NCBI RefSeq assembly: GCF_902686445.1
Contig: NC_062214.1
Span: forward strand, 44,277,454-44,341,453
Source of the DNA: Sciurus carolinensis
Taxonomy: Eukaryota > Chordata > Mammalia > Rodentia > Sciuridae
Direction of reading: 5' to 3'
Length of the DNA: 64,000 nt
The notes under the pieces were generated by a model. The model was not told where the DNA came from and ran no database searches. It saw only the letters and a list, made by a program, of their open reading frames with translations. The stretch's first letter is position 1; each line of letters opens with the position of its first letter. Position numbers and translations under genes: made by a program. Of the stretch, positions 25,371-36,246 are shown in pieces.

Positions 25371-25406
25371 GAAGCACTAAAATAGGTTGAAGCACTAAAA
25401 TAGGTT
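25371..25406. repeat. Exact 18-bp tandem duplication
   Basis: gaagcactaaaataggtt occurs twice back to back (25371-25388, 25389-25406) with no mismatch, which suggests a recent event. Confidence 0.97.
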
Positions 25407-25456
25407 GGTTTAGATTTTCTTAAACGAATAGAACTCTAAAAACTTCTTTATTTCAA

Positions 25457-25620
25457 TTTACACTAAGTGGTAAATTATTATTAGATTTAATTAACTAATT
25501 TAATAATGTAATTATTATAATGTAATAATTATTATTAGATTTAATTAATTAATTGATAATGTTAATTAAATTATTTAAATTTACCCTAAGTGGTAAATTA
25601 TTATTAAATTAAATTAAGTA
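25457..25620. repeat. AT-rich duplicated block
   Basis: The phrase 'ctaagtggtaaattattatt' appears at both ends of the block, around attaattaa-type palindromic AT sequence. It is a local duplication with inverted AT stretches. Confidence 0.75.
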
Positions 25621-26344
25621 TATTTGTTGCTCAACTTAAGTTTTTTAGGTGTTTCACAAATGGGACAATGGGACATATGGGTTAAATTCAAATACTGTAC
25701 ATGGTCTCAGTTGTCCTATTTCTGAACCCACATGTTAACTTCCCTTAGTATCAACACTTGGAATGTCAAGAAGCTGCACACCATTTTGGATACCAAGTCT
25801 AGGATGACGTATTAGAGATCAAGATACTGAAATGACCCCTCAAGCTTGCAATTGTCCTTTCAGGTTTCATGAATGATAAAAGGAGAAATATTTACCTCTT
25901 AACATTTATCTGGCTACTAACCTGAGAGGATACATTATAAAATAAATTCTGCACCACTCTTGTGTTCATTTCTTTGCACTTCTTTTCAATGGAGGGAGCT
26001 TGTAAGGAAACAAGAATTTTCTGATGTGATTCTATGCATAATACAAAGGGATGATTATCCTGGCTTCTTAAGCAGGTTTTATGCTAGAATTAGATGAAGT
26101 AAGAAGCCCCCCTTCCCACCCCATTCAAATGGAGCTTCCCATTTGCAATAGTGTTCCTCCCACCCACCCCCACTCCCACACAGTTACTTTCTGGCTCCTG
26201 GATGGCTTCATGCCCACTGCATTACATCCAGACCCTACTGCTGCTCCAGGTGGGAGTTGTGGGCACTTCCCCCAATCAGTGTCCAACTTTTTATATTTTC
26301 CATTTCCTGGGTTTAACTCTGACTCAGGAATTCTCTGTTCTCTA

Positions 26345-26510
26345 AGCCAGCACTTCTAACCCTGTAACATGCACATACATCATTTGGGCATGTTATTAAA
26401 ATGCAGATTCTGATGCAGCCAGTCTGGAGTGGGGCTTGAGAGTTACATTTCTAACAGGCTTCCAGGTGATACTGATAATGCTGTCCCAGACCATACTTGG
26501 GGTACACAGC
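26345..26510 (+). mobile_element. MER5A-like hAT element
   Basis: 'ccagcacttctaaccctgta', 'ttaaaatgcagattctgatg', 'tctggagtggggcttgagag' and 'tccaggtgatactgataatg' follow MER5A order. Confidence 0.78.
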
Positions 26511-27994
26511 AGGAAGCACTTGTTCAGCTGGGGAGAGAGCATCTGTTCAGTCCTCTGAGAACTGACTTCAATTCTGCACTTATCAGTCTGAGATAAGAGA
26601 ATGAATGTTGTGAGCCACTTTAATTCTTCCTGGAAAACTATATAAATATAGCCAAGTTTCTGTCTATGATAATGGACGAAATGGCACACAAAATCGAAAT
26701 CTACAGAGAGCCCCAAACAGGGGTTTTGCCATTAGTTTCAACCTCCTCCACCTGAGTTCTTATTAGGATAGCCAGAATGGACTGAGAGCCACATGACATC
26801 CTGTCCCCTATCTAGTTGGAAGGACAATTAAATGACCCAATGCCAGGAACTAAGAAGGAATAGAATCTCAGGACTTCCATCTCCAAAATGTAGATTAAGA
26901 GGTCAGTGAACTTGTATGAAAAAAATATTTACATCTTTATTCTAACTAACTACTAATGTCTAGCATTTCTTCTGATTATCTGTGAGACAGCAATCACAGT
27001 AACATTAACAATCCCTTGGACATCATCTCCAATTATGATATAAGGTACTGTGATGCTGTATTATAGTTACTGCAGATATCTCCAATCTCTCTCCTCATTC
27101 ATCCTTATTTTTTAAAGACCATCTTCTCTTATATTAAGAAAACTTTCCAGCTCTTGTTAACAAAGAAGTGCATATATTACTATAGATTCATTTTTCAGTG
27201 CTCAGATAACTGGATTTCAATTCATCAGTTTCATAGTAACTCTATGTTATTTATTGCATGCCTTTTAATACACCATTCTGAAAAGAGATCCATGAAGTAT
27301 CCAGGGGTGCCTGACACAGAAAATGTTTAAGAACCCCCACCATGGTGAATTTTGAATAAATAACAACTGGTTGCATTCAGCACTATCAATACTAATGAAT
27401 ATAACTCTTTCCAGTCAGGACTCACAAATGTGTATTTCTCCAAGACTGAGGTGTACATAATAAGTGAGTGAAGCAGCCAGGACTAAGGAAAATAATAACA
27501 CAGAGTTGTAGACAGCAGCTGGCCAATGGCTTTGATGTTGGGGGCTCACGTTAAGCTTAAGAACACATGTTCTATTAATGACAGTTCTAAAGAGGGTGTT
27601 GCTAATCGACCCCACAGCAACACATGGTTGCCTGGTCTTTCAAGTTTTCTGAAAGAAGCTAAAAGTCTTGGTGTTGTGAAACACCCCCATATTTTACCCC
27701 CCAAAATTGTAATGTACTTGTTAGGAGCTATTCCAATTAACAAGCAACAAAGATGACAAAATTGATCAGGCCAAACAACCAGAATAAAAGAACATTCAAT
27801 ACCCAACTTGAAATAATAGGTAATGTATTTATATTTTCTACTTCATGGGTAATGTAGAAAAGGTTTGGAATAAGAACACTTATTCCAAAAATCATTAAAC
27901 TTCTACTTGGGTTCTTATCGAAGGAAAGGCAAAATAGTTATCTTAATCAATATTCAAAACATAATCAGTAGCAAATTATTAGCAAATAAAAATT

Positions 27995-28132
27995 CAGGAT
28001 ACCTAATTAAATTTGAATTTCAGATAGACAATGAATATATTTATAGTATATATCCCATAGGACATTTGAGATATGCTTATATTAAAAATTTCTCAGAGTT
28101 CACCTGAAATTCAAATTTCACTGAACTTCCTG
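27995..28132. mobile_element. Palindromic DNA-transposon relic
   Basis: About 140 bp with imperfect inverted arms: left aaatttgaatttcagata, right 'cacctgaaattcaaattt', separated by an AT-rich spacer. It looks like a non-autonomous mammalian DNA transposon. Name not assigned. Confidence 0.6.
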
Positions 28133-28208
28133 TATTTTATTTGGCAACATTACTAATAATGCAACTCCAAGTTAGGATGGAGTAATTGATATTAAAACTA
28201 ATATGTAA

Positions 28209-28367
28209 CAGGCTTGGTGGTACACACCTGTAATCCCAGCTACTTGGAAGGCTGAAGCAGGAAGATTGAAAGTTTGAGGCCAATCTAGAAATACCCTGCC
28301 TCAAAATAAAAAATAAAAAGAGCTAGATTCTGGGTTCAATCCCCAGTTCCCCAAATAAAATAAATAA
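28209..28367 (+). mobile_element. B1-ID composite SINE with 16-bp TSD
   Basis: A B1-like part ('cacctgtaatcccagctact' then tggaaggctgaag), linker 'aaaataaaaaataaaaag' and ID end 'gggttcaatccccagttcc'. Flanks taaaactaatatgtaa (28193-28208) and taaaactaatatataa (28368-28383) agree at 15 of 16. Confidence 0.9.
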
Positions 28368-28429
28368 TAAAACTAATATATAATATTAACAATGATAATT
28401 AACATTGTAATCTCATTTTTGTCTCATTT

Positions 28430-28610
28430 TGTTTGAATAACATTTTTATTGAAGTAACATGCATACTCAGAAAAGTTCCTATATCTATATTATAAGTATG
28501 AAATGAAATGCTCAATGGTATTTCACAAACTGAGCATACTCAGGAATCAACATCCTGAGAATAGTCCCGGCCTCCAGAAGCCCTACTTTCTGATTTTACT
28601 GGATCAGGGA
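28430..28610 (-). mobile_element. Ancient L1 3' UTR fragment, antisense
   Basis: 'ttgaataacatttttattga' then agtaacatgcata, and 'tccagaagccctactttctg' match the reverse of an old L1 3' UTR. Diverged. Confidence 0.5.
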
Positions 28611-28680
28611 AATGCTATTCCTGACTTGAAACAGCATGAATTAGTGTGGCCTGTTTTTTGCATCAGAGGGATCAGCTTTG

Positions 28681-29045
28681 TGTTCATCAGCTTTCCATTG
28701 CTGTAAGAAAATACCTGAGAAAATCAACTTTAAAAGAAGAAAATTTCATTTTGGCTCACAGTTTCAGAAGCTTCAATTCCTGGTCATTTGATCCTGTTTC
28801 TTCTGAGCCTGTGGTGAGGCAGCACATTATGGTGAGGAGCACATGGTTGAACAAAGCTGCTCACCTCATGATCAGGAAGCAAGAGAGAGAAAGAGGAGGG
28901 TCTGAGGTCTCAGTGCCTACTTTAGGGGTATGCCCTGGATGACCAAACCTCCCACGAGGCCCCACCTTTTAAAATCATTATACTTCCCAACAGTACCAAA
29001 TGGAGACTAAGCCTTTAATACAGGGGCCTTCTGGGGACACTTAGT
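28681..29045 (-). mobile_element. MaLR-type LTR fragment, antisense
   Basis: 'tcatcagctttccattgctg' then taagaaaatacctg through 'ccttctggggacactta'. The minus-strand start is decayed where the next L1 piece begins. Confidence 0.72.
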
Positions 29046-29050
29046 ATGAA

Positions 29051-29150
29051 TCTACTTCATGCACAACCATAGAAGCGAAAAGTTGTACCCAATGTGTGTA
29101 CAATGAATCAAAATGCAGTTGTAAAAATTTTTTAAAAAATTAAACAAAAA
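29051..29150 (+). mobile_element. Very short LINE-1 3' end
   Basis: 'ctacttcatgcacaaccata' and 'aaagttgtacccaatgtgtg' plus an A/T-rich end match the last ~100 bp of the L1 at 31093-31345. Confidence 0.65.
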
Positions 29151-29231
29151 GATTCAAACTATATAAGATTGTATTGTAAAGATTACAAAACTTTGTGTGT
29201 GTGTGTGTACTTAATTTATTAGATTATTGTG

Positions 29232-29648
29232 TGTTTTGGTTAACTTTTTCATAACTGTGACCAAAACACCTGAAAAGTTTAACTTAGAGGAGGAAAAATG
29301 AATTATGGGCTCACAGTTTCAGAGATCTCAGTCCATAGATGCCAAGTTCATTACTCTGAACCCAAGGTGAGGCAGCCCATCATGGAGGAAGGGCCCCGGG
29401 GAGGAAAACTGCTCCACTCATGGCAGGGTCAGGAAGCAGAGAGAGGGCAAGGGACCACAGAGAAGATGCCCCCAGTGACCTACCTCTGCCAGTCATGCCC
29501 CTCCTGCCTACAGTTACCACTCAATCGGTCCATTCAAACTAGGACAGACCAATTAAGTTATGTCTCTCACAGTCCTATCATTTCACCTGTAAATATCTCT
29601 GCATTAACATAGAAGCTTTGAGGGACACCTTGTATTCAAACCATAACA
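29232..29648 (-). mobile_element. Solo LTR, MaLR-type, antisense, perfect TSD
   Basis: 'tgttttggttaactttttca' to 'ttcaaaccataaca', 417 bp with TG...CA ends. Flanking 5-mers ttgtg (29227-29231) and ttgtg (29649-29653) are identical. There is no internal proviral sequence, so it is a solo LTR from recombination. Confidence 0.9.
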
Positions 29649-31092
29649 TTGTGTCAATTCATGTTTTTGTTTAGAACAGACACTGCCAAAGCCCACCTAT
29701 CATCCCTTACCCTTACCAGCTCAATTCCCACTTGCCTGACTGCCAACTGCCAGACCTTCATTTCTTTGAGAAGTCTTATAGTCATGGAAGCCTCTGTTTT
29801 CTGCCCTTGAAGTAAGAAACTACCAGAATGTTAACACTCCTGGGTTGCAATCCTCAGTGACTGATAGGAGTCGGTGGATAAAGACCTCAGCTCCCTCTCT
29901 GCTTGGCTGAAACAAGAGGGAAAACATACTCTACACAATCTTCCTGGGGTCTCCACTGGAATTAAGCCCCATTTGCCCGCTATTATACACTGCTTAATAT
30001 CTTCCTTCTGCCAACTGCCTCCTTTCCCACTCTCCCCAACAATGCTTCCCAGAATCACCTCCCCCAGTGAACTATTTTCATTCAAATTTGGATCTGTTTC
30101 TTGGTGGAGCCACACCGACACATCTGGTGAAGTGAAATGACCCTAAACACACTACATTTATCCAACCAACTTATATCGAGTACCTAATACTGCCAAATGC
30201 TGTGCTAGATGCTGGCATATCAGTGTCTGGCAGTGAATGCAGATATCCCTACACTGGTCCCCAGAGTAGGCAAAGGACTCCAGGGGCACAGCAGACAACA
30301 GCTCTGCAGCCCCAAGTCCATCATTTTCTTCCCCACAGCAGAGACAGTTCCCTGTGATTTCTGATGTGTGTGTGTAAACACTCTGAACTATCACATTTTG
30401 AAGACCTAACAGGCAATAACTTGCATTTAACATGAAAACTAGTGTTCATAATGCTGAGGAAGATTGGGAAGACAGTTCTGAGCCCCATGTTGCACCCAGG
30501 TCATTATGAACATCTGTGGTTTTTGTTCAGCATACTCGATGAATAGTATGCAAAAGATTACCCTGTGTTTTCACTGTCTTGATGCAGCCTCTCTTTGATT
30601 TAAATATATCACTAGTAGCCATTTGTTGGCTTGTTATGTATTTCCCTCACATAAAACTAGAGCTCAAAATGAGTTTTCTTTGGAAAAAAACAAAACTGAA
30701 AATATGAATTCATTTTATGTGCCTAGTTGTGAAGATTAATAAGCAGAAGTTCATTATATTTTGCAAAAGCGTGGCATTGTCTTTTTCCATGGCCTAGTTA
30801 TTACTGTCCATTTTCAATAGTAAACTTGCAGAAAGTAGAGTCTTTTGCATTTCAGTGTTTTTTCCAAGATAGAAGTCTTTTAACTCTATTCTTCCCTATC
30901 CCCCCACCCCACTAAAGTATATTTAAATAATGAACAGATGGTATATCAAGATTTCCCTCACCTGCCTGAACTTCTGTGCTACTGATGTCTTCAGATTTTG
31001 GCCAGGGACATCTTAGAGCCATGTCCTAGCTCCAAATTGTGTGGTTTTATTTTCTTAGATGAGAATTGCCTGTTAAAAAATTGTGTACATTC

Positions 31093-31345
31093 CAAATGAT
31101 CTCGCTGATAAGTGGATGATGATACATAATGGGGGGTGGGAGGGAGGCAAGAATGGAGTGAGGAGGGACTGTATAGAGGGAAAAGAGCAGTGGGAGGGGT
31201 GGGAGGGAAGGAAAAAAAATAACAGAATGAATCAAACACCATTACCCTATGTAAATGTATGATTACACAAATGGTATGCCTCTACTTCATGTACAAACAG
31301 AGAAACAAGTTGTACCCCATTTGTTTCCAATAAAAAAAAAATTTT
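31093..31345 (+). mobile_element. LINE-1 3' UTR, short, with TSD and G4 motif
   Basis: This is the 3' end only: 'gctgataagtggatgatgat', a G/A-rich tract and the tail 'gttgtaccccatttgtttcc' with A-run. Flanks aaattgtgtacattc (31078-31092) and aaattgcgtccattc (31346-31360) agree at 13 of 15. The tract includes GGG-A-GGGG-T-GGG-A-GGG at 31192-31207. Confidence 0.87.
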
Positions 31346-32761
31346 AAATTGCGTCCATTCAAAAGCTTGGAACAAAACTTACGTTAAAAATTTTCAAATC
31401 TTTTTTCCATGAAATTTGTGTGAAATAATGTTTCTCTGAGATGATAGTACATTCATATCATAAACCATTATGGTGTTTTGTCTGTTCCAATGGTTTTCAT
31501 TAAAAAAGCAAACACTCAGGGTGTTCGCACCTTTTAAAATGTGCCTGCAATGTCAAATTCCATTATTCATCAAGAAAAAAAATGTCATCAGTATCATATT
31601 GTATTATACACAAACAACTATGTATTTCCATTAGTACTGTTTATGTATGTATACATATTTACAATACATATCCACATACACAAAATACAGTTGTTTTTTT
31701 TTTTTTAAAAAACAATCAGTTTTAATCTTCTAAAAGGAGCCAGAATTCCAGATGACAAGAGAATGTGTTTTCCTGTGTTTGGGAAGTGTGATTTTTTTTT
31801 TCCCTGCATTATGCCATTCTGAAACTAAATGAAATGATAGGAAGGAAACCGAAACTGCATATTCAATAGAGAATGTGTGAAAGGCACACCAGAAATAGAA
31901 AAAGAAATATCAAGATGAAATTCCAGCTGGGAGGGATTCCTAGAGCTATAGGGGGAAAACAGTCTCTGGCTGAATTTACGGGGTAGTTTGCCGGCAGATG
32001 GCCTTTTGTAATCTGTACCATCTGTATTGTTTGATCAATGAGGGTCAAGGGTAGAATTACTCACTGTTGGTTTTCTCCCAGGACCCCTATTCTGTTCTCC
32101 TCACCATAATGACTTGTCTATCTTCCTTGCAGTCATTTTGCAAAGTGCTATGGATGATGAGCTGTCTTCTCATCAACCTGTTCTGGGTTGGGGGAGACCT
32201 GCCAACAGATGTAAAAGGCCTCGCATTTTGATGCAGAGATGCCCTGTTCCTCTCTGCCAGGAAATCGGGAAATGTATCCAGGGTCTGATTCAGATAGTTG
32301 CCGCCTCCATACAGAGATTTTGAAAAATGAAATACTTTCCCTGAGAAGCAAAGGGAAGCATGTAGACCCCGTAGGATTCAGGTATTCATGTTTGCAGAAA
32401 AATGAAGCATGCAATTACCAAAGGCATGAATTTTGTTTTTGGAAACTAGGCAAATGGACAAGTAGTTTCAGTATTTATTTAAATGACTCTCTTCTCCTAA
32501 AACAGATCCATACCTAGAATGTATCCATAGCCATAGTCTGTATGGCAACTTCTTTATGCTTTGATCACTTGCCCTGAATCTCCTTAAATCAGTTGATTTT
32601 TAAATTCAACTGCGGCCACTACTTTTTATCGTCCAGACTTCTCCTATTCCCCTTTGGTTATTATCTCTCAAGTACTTGACTTAATGACTTAAAGTAATGG
32701 AGAAAAGAAAGCCCCCATAGAGGACATCACAAATGGGCTTCTCCCATCCTTGCTCCCAGGG

Positions 32762-32960
32762 AGGCACTGTAGCATAGTGTGTGGTTACAGGAACTTACAA
32801 CCTAGACTTCCTGGGTTCAAATCCCAGGTCTTTCCTAATACTCCTGATATGATATTACCAAGTCTCTTCACTTTGACAAGCTCAGATTTACTGGTAAATG
32901 AGGATAAGCCTGAACTTATTAGGTTGCTAGGAGAATTGATGGAGATAAACCTTTTAAATT
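32762..32960 (-). mobile_element. MIR SINE, antisense
   Basis: 'cttcctgggttcaaatccca' and 'ggtaaatgaggataagcctg' in the order of a reversed MIR. Confidence 0.7.
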
Positions 32961-33053
32961 TCCCTGGATGCAGGAAATATTGAATTAATATTTGCTGTTG
33001 TGGTGAATCATAGTCTCAGGTAAGGTAAGTGGACACAAGTTCATGATCACAGT

Positions 33054-33107
33054 CCTTATGATAAATCTTGCAGAATCAGCCCTTACGATAAATCTTGCAG
33101 AATTGTG
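33054..33107. repeat. 27-bp tandem duplication
   Basis: 'gataaatcttgcagaat' is present at 33060-33076 and 33087-33103 within two 27-bp units (33054-33080 and 33081-33107). Differences are few. Confidence 0.88.
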
Positions 33108-34408
33108 AATGATTGGGGGTGCGTCCCTTTTTTTAATTCCCCCCAGAGTGTGGAAAGAAATTGTTCTCTTCTTTGAATTCTACTTGTGCTCCAGCTCATC
33201 ACATATATAAGGGGAAAAATAATTGTTTTGCTAAGGGTAATCTCTAAATCTAGCACAGATATTTGATGACAGTTCAAACATTGAAAAAAATTCTATTTTT
33301 AATAAGAGAGCACTATCCACTCAAATTTGACATCTAAACCTAGTACAAGTATTTCTTGCAGCAGTAATTATAAAGTGGATATTTGTATTATACTTTCTTG
33401 TTATTAATTTTTATAATTTATATTTTTACATGCTCAGAGCTTAAAGAGGCAACCAGTTCTTGAAGGTTTGTTATGTAAAACAAACATCTTCCATTCTTAC
33501 CAGCATCAGCTTCACTCTCTTCTGAGGCAACTACTTTCCACTAGTTTGAGTTTTCCTGGTATTTGCTCAGTCTCTAAATAACATTCTTAGGTGGCAGGTA
33601 TTTGATTTTTCAGTTGCAAACATTTTCCACCAACTTTGCAGTTTCAAAGAGAAGGATTTAGGTCTCTTTTAGCCCTACCCAACGCTACTACCCAACATCC
33701 CATCACCCCCAGATAGCTTTAAGTTTGAGTAGACAGCAAACTGTCTAATTTAGTATGACTATATTACCACTCTTCATAACTGAGTCTTTAATACGTAAGG
33801 ATTCATCATTGTTTTTCCTTGAGTTATAATTGCCTATTTTGTTGTTTTCTGTTTCTTTAATTCTTTTAAGTTCTGTTCCTAGAACACGCTAACCTCTTCT
33901 CTGTAGATTCAAAATTATTAGATATTTTCATCAATTTTCTCTCTTTAGCGTCATTTCCTCTGTAGTCTTCTGACCTGCTCCAGTCTGACTGTGTTGCTTT
34001 ATAAGACTGCTGCAAAAGTTTCATTTGGAAACTCCTTCTACCTTCCTTCTATAATATTTCACCATTATTTTGAAATGTTCTTTCAATAATTATTATAGTT
34101 TCTAGTTGCGAAGTATTATATTTTATTATAACCTAATTTTATGTAACAAAGGATTCATTCCCTTATTTTAATGGAGTATTAGGTCCTCTAGTAGTTTTAT
34201 CCAGAAAGGGTGCATAGGAAGTAAAATTATTAAGATAACTGAATTTTTATGTTTACTATTTTCACACCTTTAATTAATAAGTTGTTTGGTCATAGAGTTC
34301 CACATTGAAACTATTTTCCTAATGCTTCTAGCTTCTAGTTTTGGGTTTTTGTTGTTGTCGTTGTTGTTACAACTGGAATGTCATTTGGATTTTGATTCTT
34401 TGTATATA

Positions 34409-34411
<3 letters not shown>

Positions 34412-34459
<48 letters not shown>

Positions 34460-34465
34460 TCTCTC
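34412..34465. repeat. (CT)n microsatellite
   Basis: Nearly pure CT repeat of about 54 bp with one CC interruption. It abuts an antisense ID SINE. Confidence 0.97.
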
Positions 34466-34532
34466 AGTGCTGGGTATTTAACCCAGGGCCTTGAAGGCTA
34501 AGTACGCATTCTACCACTGATCTCCAGTTCCC
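34466..34532 (-). mobile_element. ID SINE, antisense
   Basis: 'gtgctgggtatttaacccag' then ggccttg and 'cattctaccactgatctcca' are the reverse of an ID element. The CT repeat occupies the place where its A tail (T-run in reverse) would be. Confidence 0.75.
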
Positions 34533-34870
34533 TCTCCTTCTCTCCTTTCTCTCTTTAGTAGTTTTTAAGATCTGTACTTTGTCCCAGTATTCTTTTTTTT
34601 TTTTATTGTAAACAAATGGGATACATGTTGTTTCTCTGTCTGTACATGGCGTAAAGGCATACCATTTGTGTAATCATAAATTTACATAGGGTAATGTTGT
34701 TTGATTCATTCTGCCATTTTTCCCTTCCCCCCCCACCCCTCCCACCCCTCTTTTCCCTCTATACAGTCCTTCCTTCCTCCATTCCTGCCCCCCTCCCTAA
34801 ACCCAACTCCAACCCCAACACTAACCCTTCCCACCCCCCATTATGTGTCATCATCCACTTATTAGCGATA

Positions 34871-35449
34871 TCATTCTTCCTTTGGATTTTGAGATTGGCT
34901 TATCTCACTTAGCATGATATTCTCCAATTTCATCCATTTGCCTGCAAATGCCATAATTTTATCATTCTTTATGGCTGAGTAATATTCCATTGTATATATA
35001 TACCACATTTTCTTTATCCATTCATCAATTGAAGGACATCTAGGTTGGTTCCACAATCTGGCTATTGTGAACTGAGCAGCTATGAACATTGATGTGGCTG
35101 TATCTCTGTAATATGCTGATTTTAAGTCCTTTGGGTATAGGCCAAGGAGTGGGATAGCTGGGTCAAATGGTGGTTCCATTCCAAGTTTTCTAAGGAATCT
35201 CCACACTGCTTTCCAGAGTGGCTGCACTAATTTGCAGCCCCACCAGCAATGTAAGAGTGTACCTTTCTCCCCACATCCTCGCCAACACCTGTTGTTGCTT
35301 GTATTCTTGATAATCGCCATTCTAATTGGGGTGAGATGGAATCTTAGGGTGGTTTTGATTTGCATTTCTCTTATTACTAGAGATGTTGAACATTTTTCCA
35401 TATGTTTGTTGATTGCTTGTAGATCTTCTTCTGTGAAGTGTCTATTCAT
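34871..35449 (-). pseudogene. L1 ORF2 C-terminal remnant (192 codons open)
   Basis: An open stretch corresponds to the last part of L1 ORF2p, including [28 protein letters not shown] (Cys-rich), [11 protein letters not shown] and the natural end near NPKEE. It lacks the reverse transcriptase and endonuclease, which were lost by truncation. An in-frame TAG after KLKSFL separates it from the next block upstream at 35612-35905. It is not a host gene. Confidence 0.9.
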
Positions 35450-35611
35450 TTCTTTAGCCCATTTGTCAATTGGATTATTTACATTCTTGGTGTAGAGTTT
35501 TTTGAGTTCTTTATAGATTCTGGAGATTAGTGCTCTATCTGAAGTATGATTGGCAAAGATTTTCTCCCACTCTGTAGGCTCTTTCTTCGCATTGCTGATA
35601 GTTTCCTTTGC

Positions 35612-35905
35612 TTAGAGAAAGCTTTTTAGTTTGAATCTATCCCAGTTATTAATTCTTGCTTTTATTTCTTGTGCTATGGGAGTCCTGTTGAGGAAGTCTG
35701 GTCCTAAGCCGACATGTTGAAGCTCTGGACCTACTTTTTCTTCTATAAGATGCAAGGTCTCTGGTCTGATTCTGAGATCCTTAATCCATTTTGAGTTTAG
35801 TTTCGTGCATGGTGAGAGATATGGGTTTAGTTTCATTCTGTTGCACATGGATTTCCAATTTTCCCAGCACCATTTGTTGAAGAGGCTATCTTTTCTCCAT
35901 TGCAT
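35612..35905 (-). pseudogene. L1 ORF2 remnant, upstream block
   Basis: 97 codons open with the L1 ORF2 motif NKWCWENWKSMCNRMKL and RWIKDL-type sequence (SKWIKDLRIRPETL). It ends at a TAG following KLKSFL, where the family reads on into AKET. This is the part of ORF2 between the reverse transcriptase and the Cys-rich end. Confidence 0.88.
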
Positions 35906-35945
35906 ATTTTTGGCCCCTTTGTCTAGTATGAGAAAATTGTATTTA

Positions 35946-36246
35946 TAGGAAGAATTAATATTGTCAAAATGGCCATACTACCAAAAGTGCTATACAGATT
36001 CAATGCAATTCCAATTAAAATCCCAATGATGTACCTTACAGAAATAGAGCAAGCAATTATGAAATTCATCTGGAAGAATAAAAAACCCAGAATAGCTAAA
36101 GCAATCCTTGGCAGAAAGAGTGAAGCAGGGGGTATCGCAATACCAGATCTTCAACTCTACTACAAAGCAACAGTAACAAAAACAGCATGGTATTGGTACC
36201 AAAATAGAAAGGTGGATCAATGGTACAGAATAGAGGACACGGACAC
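35946..36246 (+). pseudogene. L1 ORF2 remnant, inverted 5' segment
   Basis: A plus-strand stretch carries [19 protein letters not shown], then [15 protein letters not shown] and ending QWYRIEDTD. In L1 this segment lies just before the block at 35612-35905. Perhaps about ten codons are missing at the inversion joint. Confidence 0.88.

Larger units (their letters stand above)
34594..36246 (-). mobile_element. LINE-1 with 5' inversion (twin priming)
   Basis: The 3' part (34594-35945) is L1 on the minus strand: 3' UTR, then ORF2 C-terminal region. The 5' part (35946-36246) is the preceding ORF2 segment but in plus orientation. Flanks tgtcccagtattct (34580-34593) and tgtcccagtgttct (36247-36260) agree at 13 of 14, so both parts arrived in one insertion. 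This is the standard twin-priming structure. It is one of the least decayed L1 copies here. Confidence 0.93.

Noticed and set aside
32114..32323. Possible exon after a good acceptor-like site (cttccttgcag)
   Set aside because: The encoded peptide does not match any NCKX3 segment and the phase does not connect to the exon at 38529.
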